From the NCBI RefSeq assembly GCF_024746815.1, contig NZ_CP080525.1, positions 2,604,001 to 2,668,000 of the forward strand: DNA of 64,000 bases, in the 5' to 3' direction. This DNA is from Mesorhizobium sp. AR07 (lineage in GTDB: Bacteria > Pseudomonadota > Alphaproteobacteria > Rhizobiales > Rhizobiaceae). The number at the start of each line of letters is the position of its first letter. Positions within the stretch are counted from its first letter, which is position 1. The translations under genes were made by a program, and so were the position numbers. The notes beneath the pieces are model-generated. The model was not told the origin of the DNA, ran no database searches, and saw only the letters and a list, made by a program, of their open reading frames with translations. Shown one piece after another: positions 59,883 to 64,000 of this stretch.

Positions 59883-59913
59883 AAAGGCGCGGCGGCTTTC
59901 GTCGCGCCTTTTT
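59883..59913 (+). terminator. Intrinsic terminator after cold-shock gene 2
   Basis: AAGGCGCG (59884-59891) pairs with CGCGCCTT (59903-59910), followed by TTT. It lies 84 bases after the stop. Confidence 0.85.
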
Positions 59914-59935
59914 CGTGCCGAGCGTGCGGCCCAAC

Positions 59936-60035
59936 GCATGTCGCTCAAGAGTGCGCAGCGGTTTTGAGCGACATGCATAAAAACAAAGACTTAAAACCAC
60001 CTCGTCTGAATCCCTTCAAACGCGGCGCGCCTTAG
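59936..60035. repeat. Palindromic GGTTTT-family repeat, copy 9 (full two-part form)
   Basis: GCATGTCGCTCAAGAGTGCG ... GCGGTTTTGAGCGACATGC, linker ATAAAAACAAAGACTTAAAA, second part ending CGCGGCGCGCCTTAG. Confidence 0.85.
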
Positions 60036-60088
60036 GGCCCGCAAAACTTTCTCTTGCCGATGGCGCTAAAATAAAGGACAAATTTCCA

Positions 60089-60110
60089 CTCGGGCATTTG
60101 CCGGCCCGAG
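60089..60110 (+). promoter_or_regulatory. Leader hairpin shared by cold-shock genes 2 and 3
   Basis: CTCGGG, loop CATTTGCCGG, CCCGAG. The counterpart at 59387-59407 has the same loop start GGGCATTTGC. It lies 31 bases upstream of the copy 3 start. It could be an mRNA thermosensor or stability element; this is inference. Confidence 0.5.
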
Positions 60111-60141
60111 ACTGGACTTTATGGGATCAAAGGAGCTTCCC

Positions 60142-60354
60142 ATGCCGCAGACCGGCACCGTCAAATTCTTCAACCATGCCAAGGGCTTCGGCTTCATCAC
60201 GCCCGATGATGGCGCGAAGGATGTTTTCGTCCATATCTCAGCCGTGCAGGCGTCGGGTCTTCCCGGTCTCGAGGACGGCCAGAAAGTGTCCTTTGACACC
60301 GAACCGGACAAGCGTGGCAAGGGCCCCAAGGCCGTCAATCTGTCCGTCGGCTGA
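60142..60354 (+). CDS. cspA: Cold-shock protein (CspA family), copy 3
   Basis: A 70-residue close paralogue of the 59587 gene: [55 protein letters not shown]. The start at 60142 follows AAAGGAGCTTCCC. The leader hairpin at 60089-60110 matches the one upstream of copy 2, which indicates duplication of gene plus leader. It is an RNA chaperone; whether it is cold-induced cannot be told from sequence. Confidence 0.95.
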   Translation: MPQTGTVKFFNHAKGFGFITPDDGAKDVFVHISAVQASGLPGLEDGQKVSFDTEPDKRGKGPKAVNLSVG

Positions 60355-60444
60355 GTTCGGCCCTCGGATAGACGACGGCCGCGGCAGGACCGCTCCCTTG
60401 AGTGCGTGATCTTCTACGCCTGTTTGACATTGACGCGTCGAAAT

Positions 60445-60465
60445 CCGTTCAGCCCCCGTTCAGCC
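60445..60465 (+). promoter_or_regulatory. Direct-repeat operator upstream of the BA14K gene
   Basis: CCGTTCAGCC occurs twice with an 11-base period (60445-60454 and 60456-60465). A -10-like TATTAG follows at 60475. Tandem repeats one helical turn apart are typical of OmpR-type response-regulator sites; the regulator is not identified. Confidence 0.5.
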
Positions 60466-60539
60466 ACGGTCGCATATTAGTCTTGGGTAAAGCCGGACCG
60501 CATCCCAGAACTGCACGGGCCGGCACGAAGGAGACCGAC

Positions 60540-60968
60540 ATGAACCGAATTTTCAAGACCGCAGTCCTGTCCGCCGCCGTGGTCGCCGCCACGCTGGCGA
60601 CCTTGCCCGCCGCCAACGCGCGTGACTGGCGCCGTCATGGCCATCACGGCAACGGCGATGCGATTGCCGCCGGCGTCCTCGGCCTCGCCGCCGGGGCGCT
60701 GATCGGTGGCGCGTTGGCCAATGACCAGCCGCCGCCTGAAGCCGACCGCTACTACGATGACGGTTACTACGATCGTGATGTGCGGGTGCGTCCGGCACCG
60801 ATCCGTCGCTATTATGCGGAGCCGAGGGTTGTCTACAATGAAGGCTACGCCGAGCCGTGGACCCGTGGCTGGTACGAATACTGCTCGGACCGCTACCGCA
60901 GCTTCAACGCCCGCACCGGCACGTTCACCGGCAATGACGGCGAACAGCATTTCTGCACGGCCAACTGA
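60540..60968 (+). CDS. BA14K-family exported protein
   Basis: A 142-residue protein with a signal peptide (MNRIFKTAVLSAAVVAATLA, cleavage after ANA). A Gly/Ala-rich membrane-like stretch (AIAAGVLGLAAGALIGGALA) and a Tyr/Asp-rich segment follow. The C-terminal BA14K motif is YEYCSDRYRSFNARTGTFTG and DGEQHFC. In Brucella the BA14K protein is an immunoreactive lectin-like surface protein. It is probably regulated through the direct repeats upstream. An intrinsic terminator follows immediately. Confidence 0.88.
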   Translation: MNRIFKTAVLSAAVVAATLATLPAANARDWRRHGHHGNGDAIAAGVLGLAAGALIGGALANDQPPPEADRYYDDGYYDRDVRVRPAPIRRYYAEPRVVYNEGYAEPWTRGWYEYCSDRYRSFNARTGTFTGNDGEQHFCTAN

Positions 60969-60984
60969 GGCTTCCCTGCCCCAA

Positions 60985-61020
60985 ACAAAAAAGCGCTGGC
61001 TGAAAGGTCGGCGCTTTTTT
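60985..61020 (+). terminator. Intrinsic terminator after the BA14K gene
   Basis: An A-tract plus AAGCGCTGGC, loop, GTCGGCGCTTTTTT. The stem lies 25 bases beyond the stop and ends in six T residues. The A-tract would allow it to work on both strands. Confidence 0.88.
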
Positions 61021-61136
61021 GTTATTCGGCTTTGGCCGCCCAGAGTTCCTTTAGTCTAAAGCGTGTCGCGATTTAAGGGATTCAGGATTCCCATAGATTT
61101 GAGTTCGTGATTCATTGCGGCTGAAAGGAGACCGCG

Positions 61137-61529
61137 ATGGGCAAGCCGCTACCGCTTGAGTTGCGTCGGCGTGTTGTTGCGTATGTCGATGAGGGACATG
61201 GTCACCGCGAGGCTGCGCGCCATTTCCGCGTTTCGCCTCGCTTTGTGAACAATCTGATCAACCTGCGGCGGCAGACCGGTTCGCTTGAAGCGCGTCGGCA
61301 GGGCCATGTGGGCGGCGGCAAGCTTGAGCCGCATGCCGAGTTTGTCCGCTCGCGGTTGGCCGAGACCGGCGAACTGACGCTAGATGAGCTTTGCGTCGAG
61401 CTGGAGGTGCGCGGGGTGAGCGTGCACCGCTCCAATGTCGGTCGCCTGCTCAATCGCCTTGGGCTCAGTCATAAAAAAAACTCTACTGGCCAGCGAGCAG
61501 CAGCGGGCCGACGTGCGCCAGGCGCGTGA
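61137..61529 (+). CDS. IS630-family transposase, ORF A
   Basis: A 130-residue first frame with the DNA-binding helix-turn-helix: [40 protein letters not shown], then [20 protein letters not shown] and [14 protein letters not shown]. After the run of eight A residues near 61472-61480 it drifts into a short nonsense tail. In IS630 elements ORF A and ORF B are usually joined by a programmed frameshift at such a run to make the full transposase. Confidence 0.88.
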   Translation: MGKPLPLELRRRVVAYVDEGHGHREAARHFRVSPRFVNNLINLRRQTGSLEARRQGHVGGGKLEPHAEFVRSRLAETGELTLDELCVELEVRGVSVHRSNVGRLLNRLGLSHKKNSTGQRAAAGRRAPGA

Positions 61530-62088
61530 ACTGTGGATCGGGCGGCGAAAGCGCTTCTTCAACAAGGCTTTGGCGCGGCTGATCTTCATCGATGAGACGT
61601 CGACCAATACCAAACTGACCAAACGCACCGGCTGGGCGCCGAAGGGCGAGCGCTTCAGGACGCATGCGCCATTCGGCAAATGGCAGACGCAGACCTTCAT
61701 CGCCGGGCTGCGATGTCACGGTCTTGTCGCGCCGTGGATCGTCAACGCGCCGATGAATGCCGCCATCTTCGAACGCTACGTCGAAACGCAGCTCGCTCCC
61801 GAACTGTCGCCCGGCGATGTCGTCATTCTCGATAATGTCGGCTTCCACAAGAACGAGCGCGCTGCCCAACTGGTTCGCCAAAGGGGCGCATGGCTCCTGT
61901 TCCTGCCGCCATACTCACCCGATCTCAATCCGATCGAGATGGCCTACTCAAAACTCAAGGCGCGGCTGCGAAAGAAGGCGGCCAGAACTTTCGATGCCCT
62001 CTGCGACGCTCTCGGCGATATCTGCCACCTGTTCGAGCCAGCCGAATGCAGAAACTTCTTCAAGGCTGCCGGATATGAGGCCAATTAA
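61435..62088 (+). CDS. IS630-family transposase, ORF B (catalytic part)
   Basis: A 217-residue frame with the DDE core of IS630/Tc1-mariner transposases: [20 protein letters not shown] (first Asp), [20 protein letters not shown] (second Asp), [20 protein letters not shown] (Glu). The first 15 residues overlap ORF A in another frame and are probably not used; expression is expected through -1 slippage at the A8 run. The core is intact, so the element may be active. Confidence 0.9.
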   Translation: MSVACSIALGSVIKKTLLASEQQRADVRQARELWIGRRKRFFNKALARLIFIDETSTNTKLTKRTGWAPKGERFRTHAPFGKWQTQTFIAGLRCHGLVAPWIVNAPMNAAIFERYVETQLAPELSPGDVVILDNVGFHKNERAAQLVRQRGAWLLFLPPYSPDLNPIEMAYSKLKARLRKKAARTFDALCDALGDICHLFEPAECRNFFKAAGYEAN

Positions 62089-62100
62089 TCGCGACACGCT

Positions 62101-62739
62101 TTAAGTCAAAAACGGATTCGTCCGCCGCTCTTCGCCGAAGCGTCCACCGGGACCGTGGCCGCAGATGAAGCCGATATCGTCGCCGAGCGGCAGGAGCTTG
62201 TCCTTGATCGAGGCGATCAGTGCCGCATGGTCGCCGCCGGGCAGGTCGGTGCGGCCGACCGAGCCGCGAAACAGCACGTCGCCGACATGGGCGAACTTGG
62301 CCGCGCGATTGTAGTAGACGACGTGGCCAGGCGCGTGCCCGGGGCAATGCAGCACCTCGAACAGATGCGAGCCGAACGACACGGTCTCGCCTTCGGTGAG
62401 GAACCGGTCGGGCACGCAGTCGCGCGCGCCGGCGATGCCGTAACGCCTGCCCTGGTTTTCCAGATTGTCGAGCAGCGCTTTGTCGGCCTCATGCGGGCCG
62501 ATGATGTCGACGCCGAGCGCCTCCTTCAATTCCATCGCGCCGCCGGCATGGTCGATATGGCCGTGGGTGATCCAGATCGCTCCGGCCGTGATCGCATTGT
62601 CCTTCAGCACCGCCAGCACCTTATCGATGTCGCCGCCCGGATCGACGACGACACCATGCTTGTCGTCCATGTCGAACAGGATCGTGCAATTCTGCTGGAA
62701 CGGTGTGACCGGCACGATGCCGGCATTGAGCTGACCCAT
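62101..62739 (-). CDS. Metallo-beta-lactamase-fold hydrolase (glyoxalase II-like)
   Basis: A 212-residue single-domain MBL-fold hydrolase. The metal motif is WITHGHIDHAGGAMEL (HxHxDH), with further ligands in VLHCPGHAPGHVVYY, AHVGDVLFRGSVGRTDLPGG and ICGHGPGGRFGEERRTNPF. Such enzymes split thioesters such as S-lactoylglutathione. The ATG at 62739 follows AAAGGACGATC. The stop codon TAA is formed by the IS630 target duplication; the empty site would have read TAG at the same place, so the protein is unchanged. Confidence 0.88.
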   Translation of the reverse strand: MGQLNAGIVPVTPFQQNCTILFDMDDKHGVVVDPGGDIDKVLAVLKDNAITAGAIWITHGHIDHAGGAMELKEALGVDIIGPHEADKALLDNLENQGRRYGIAGARDCVPDRFLTEGETVSFGSHLFEVLHCPGHAPGHVVYYNRAAKFAHVGDVLFRGSVGRTDLPGGDHAALIASIKDKLLPLGDDIGFICGHGPGGRFGEERRTNPFLT

Positions 62740-62769
62740 GATCGTCCTTTCGCTGTATGAGGCGAGATT

Positions 62770-62875
62770 TAGAGCAATTCCAGGAAAAGTGTGAAACGGT
62801 TTTTCCGTCCGGAATTGCGTCAACAAAGAGACAGAGCGGTTCGGCGTTTCTCAAGAAACGATGAACCGCTCTGGA
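62770..62875. repeat. Palindromic GGTTTT-family repeat, copy 10 (with extra hairpin)
   Basis: TAGAGCAATTCCAGGAAAAG ... GGTTTTTCCGTCCGGAATTG, linker CAACAAAGAGACAG, then a long hairpin with arms AGAGCGGTTC (62833-62842) and GAACCGCTCT (62863-62872). Confidence 0.85.
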
Positions 62876-62934
62876 GCCGCAGACGAAGGGCGTCCATCCC
62901 TCGAAAGACGAACAGTCAGTCGCTCTGAAAACGA

Positions 62935-62960
62935 AAATGGGCGGCCGAAGCCGCCCATTT
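62935..62960 (-). terminator. Probable terminator of the small membrane protein gene
   Basis: A perfect 11-base stem AAATGGGCGGC/GCCGCCCATTT with loop CGAA (a TTCG tetraloop on the minus strand). On the minus strand ATTTTCGTTTTC follows. It lies downstream of the gene ending at 63101, beyond repeat copy 11. The region 62740-63100 otherwise holds only repeats 10 and 11. Confidence 0.7.
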
Positions 62961-62971
62961 GAAAAGCCTGA

Positions 62972-63049
62972 GAGCATGACCCCGAAAAGTGGAAACCGGT
63001 TTTCTCGGACAAACGGAAAACCGTTTTGTCCAGAGATCATGCTCAAACA
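62972..63049. repeat. Palindromic GGTTTT-family repeat, copy 11 (with doubled core)
   Basis: GAGCATGACCCCGAAAAGTG, ACCGGTTTTCTCGGACAAAC, a second GGAAAACCGTTTTGTCC palindrome, then GATCATGCTCAAACA. The GAGCATG/CATGCTC ends are inverted. Confidence 0.85.
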
Positions 63050-63100
63050 AGAAAGAGAGCCCCATCCCGATACCGTCGGGATGGAACAGGCTCGAATGGC

Positions 63101-63418
63101 TTACTTCTTCATGGCGCCCATGACCGCGCCGAGAATGCCGGTCAGGATCGCGCCACCGCCGGCGCCGCCGATGATGTTGTTGAGGTTCAGCGCGCTGCCG
63201 AGACCGCTCGTCGCGGCCGCGGCCGCGGCCGGATCGACCGCGCCACCGCCAAGCAGGCTGCCGAGGATCGCCGCGCCGCCGACGCCGCCAATGGCTCCGC
63301 CCAGGATTTTGGGAAGCTGACCCATCGCCGCCGTCTTGAGCGCCGCACCGACCGCCTGACCACCGATGACGCCTGTAATCACCTGTATGATGATCGGAAG
63401 AAGCGTGTTCATGTCCAT
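63101..63418 (-). CDS. Glycine/alanine-rich small membrane protein
   Basis: A 105-residue very hydrophobic protein with repeated Gly-zipper-like stretches: IIQVITGVIGGQAVGAALKT, ILGGAIGGVGGAAILGSLLG and IIGGAGGGAILTGILGAVMG, ending GAMKK. Gly-zipper proteins insert in membranes and sometimes form pores. The start at 63418 follows GGGAGGGACTAATC. No family name is known to me. Confidence 0.65.
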   Translation of the reverse strand: MDMNTLLPIIIQVITGVIGGQAVGAALKTAAMGQLPKILGGAIGGVGGAAILGSLLGGGAVDPAAAAAATSGLGSALNLNNIIGGAGGGAILTGILGAVMGAMKK

Positions 63419-63504
63419 ATGATTAGTCCCTCCATAGCTGCCAGCCTCCCGGGCCGACACCATCATGAGACGCCGAATTGGACGAAAGTCAAATGCAGAA
63501 ACGC

Positions 63505-63537
63505 TGAAATAAAAGGGGCGGCCCGAAAACCGCCCCT
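63505..63537 (-). terminator. Intrinsic terminator of ilvE
   Basis: On the minus strand AGGGGCGG, loop TTTTCGGG, CCGCCCC, then TTTTATTTC. It begins 27 bases after the ilvE stop codon. Confidence 0.85.
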
Positions 63538-63563
63538 GCTTGCTCGAAAAGCTGTGACTTTCG

Positions 63564-64000
63564 TTATTCTGCGGCGATCGCGTGCTTGGGCTGAACCGCT
63601 GCAGAATAGTCGTTCATAAGGTTCTTGGCGATTTCACCGACCTCGAATCGGTAAGGTCCGATCTCGGAAACCGGCGTCACTTCCGCTGCCGTCCCGGTCA
63701 GGAAGCATTGCTCGAAGCCTTCCAGCTCTTCCGGCATGATGGCCCGTTCGATCACCTCCAGGCCGCGGTCCTTGGCCAGGCCAATGACCGTGCGGCGGGT
63801 GATGCCGTCGAGGAAGCAGTCGGGCTCGGGCGTGTGGATCTTGCCGTCCTTGACAAAGAAGATGTTGGCGCCGGTTGCTTCGGCGACCTGGCCACGCCAG
63901 TCGAGCATCATGGCGTCGGCATAGCCTTTGGCCTCGGCGGCGTGCTTGGACATGGTACAGATCATGTAGAGGCCGGCGGCCTTCGATTTGGAGGGCGCGG
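63564..64000 (-). CDS. ilvE: Branched-chain amino-acid aminotransferase (partial, 5' end missing)
   Basis: The C-terminal 145 residues of a PLP-dependent class IV aminotransferase; the start lies beyond the window end. It transfers the amino group between glutamate and Val, Leu or Ile. Seen: APSKSKAAGLYMICTMSKHA, then ADAMMLDWRGQVAEATGANI, FVKDGKIHTPEPDCFLDGIT, RRTVIGLAKDRGLEV and FLTGTAAEVTPVSEIGPYRF, all diagnostic of IlvE. The catalytic Lys would lie outside the window. It is followed by an intrinsic terminator. Confidence 0.93.
   Translation of the reverse strand, partial: APSKSKAAGLYMICTMSKHAAEAKGYADAMMLDWRGQVAEATGANIFFVKDGKIHTPEPDCFLDGITRRTVIGLAKDRGLEVIERAIMPEELEGFEQCFLTGTAAEVTPVSEIGPYRFEVGEIAKNLMNDYSAAVQPKHAIAAE

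Larger units (their letters stand above)
61059..62101 (+). mobile_element. IS630-family insertion sequence (1043 bp)
   Basis: Ends AAGCGTGTCGCGATT on the left and AATCGCGACACGCTT on the right, flanked by TA on both sides (61057-61058, 62102-62103), the standard IS630 target duplication. It carries two overlapping frames joined by an A8 slippery run. It is inserted exactly at the stop codon of the metallo-hydrolase gene on the minus strand. Confidence 0.92.

Noticed and set aside
6381..63049. A CRISPR array built from the many short palindromic repeats
   Set aside because: The copies are dispersed over 56 kb in different gaps, with no regular spacers and no cas genes.

Overview
This is a GC-rich (about 63-65 %) chromosomal window from an alphaproteobacterium of the order Hyphomicrobiales/Rhizobiales, most likely Mesorhizobium or a close relative. 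The pointers are paired extensin-like proteins, BA14K, DUF1344, DUF1127 and DUF2778 proteins, an ECF sigma factor with a DGPF partner, a very long alphaproteobacterial UvrB, and at least eleven copies of a palindromic intergenic repeat of the 'AAAAGTG..CGGTTTT' type that I associate with this group. The species call is inference; no rRNA or tRNA gene was recognised.

Layout. 1-6.5 kb: 3' end of a heptosyltransferase gene (waaC), greA, a TPR protein, two tandem extensin-like envelope proteins, a ChaC-like enzyme and an LssY_C membrane protein. 6.5-16.2 kb: a CNNM/CBS membrane protein; an AraC regulator; a YCII/DGPF gene coupled to an ECF sigma gene; a frameshifted winged-helix/TPR regulator divergent from two tandem exported alpha/beta hydrolases; a nonsense-interrupted small exported protein; and a divergent FMN reductase/HxlR pair around a dyad operator. 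16.5-25.9 kb: acyl-CoA thioesterase, purC, a coupled three-gene oxidation operon (GMC oxidoreductase, enolase-superfamily enzyme, 3-hydroxyacid-type dehydrogenase), a lipid kinase, an orphan intrinsic terminator that may end a small RNA, and membrane proteins of unknown function. 26-36 kb: exported and membrane proteins, a CapA-like phosphoesterase, and a GBBH-like dioxygenase divergent from a LysR regulator.

36-41 kb holds a minus-strand set that looks like one envelope system: a Tat-exported protein-L-isoaspartate methyltransferase, a 900-residue polytopic protein with a spermidine-synthase-like Rossmann domain, and a translationally coupled exported hydrolase. 41-49 kb: a membrane-anchored DUF2778 protein, uvrB carrying an in-frame intergenic repeat, then a nest of mobile DNA in which an ISAs1 and an IS481 element (both with target duplications) sit inside one MITE-like repeat that itself sits between two arms of another. 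49-64 kb: a DMT transporter; an ABC-F ATPase behind a leader peptide carrying an Arg-Gln-Arg motif; a higBA locus with a frameshifted toxin and intact antitoxin; VOC and DUF1428 proteins; a TPR-sulfotransferase; three cold-shock genes; small conserved proteins; a two-Kazal lipoprotein; a BA14K protein; an IS630 element inserted exactly at the stop codon of a metallo-hydrolase gene; and the 3' part of ilvE.

Three reading-frame breaks (near 12.58, 48.52 and 52.00 kb) are single-base indels in short homopolymers. Each could be a real mutation or a sequencing error. The most interesting signals are the ABC-F leader, the Tat-methyltransferase cluster, the nested mobile elements together with the repeat inside uvrB, and the possible small RNA ending at 23572.
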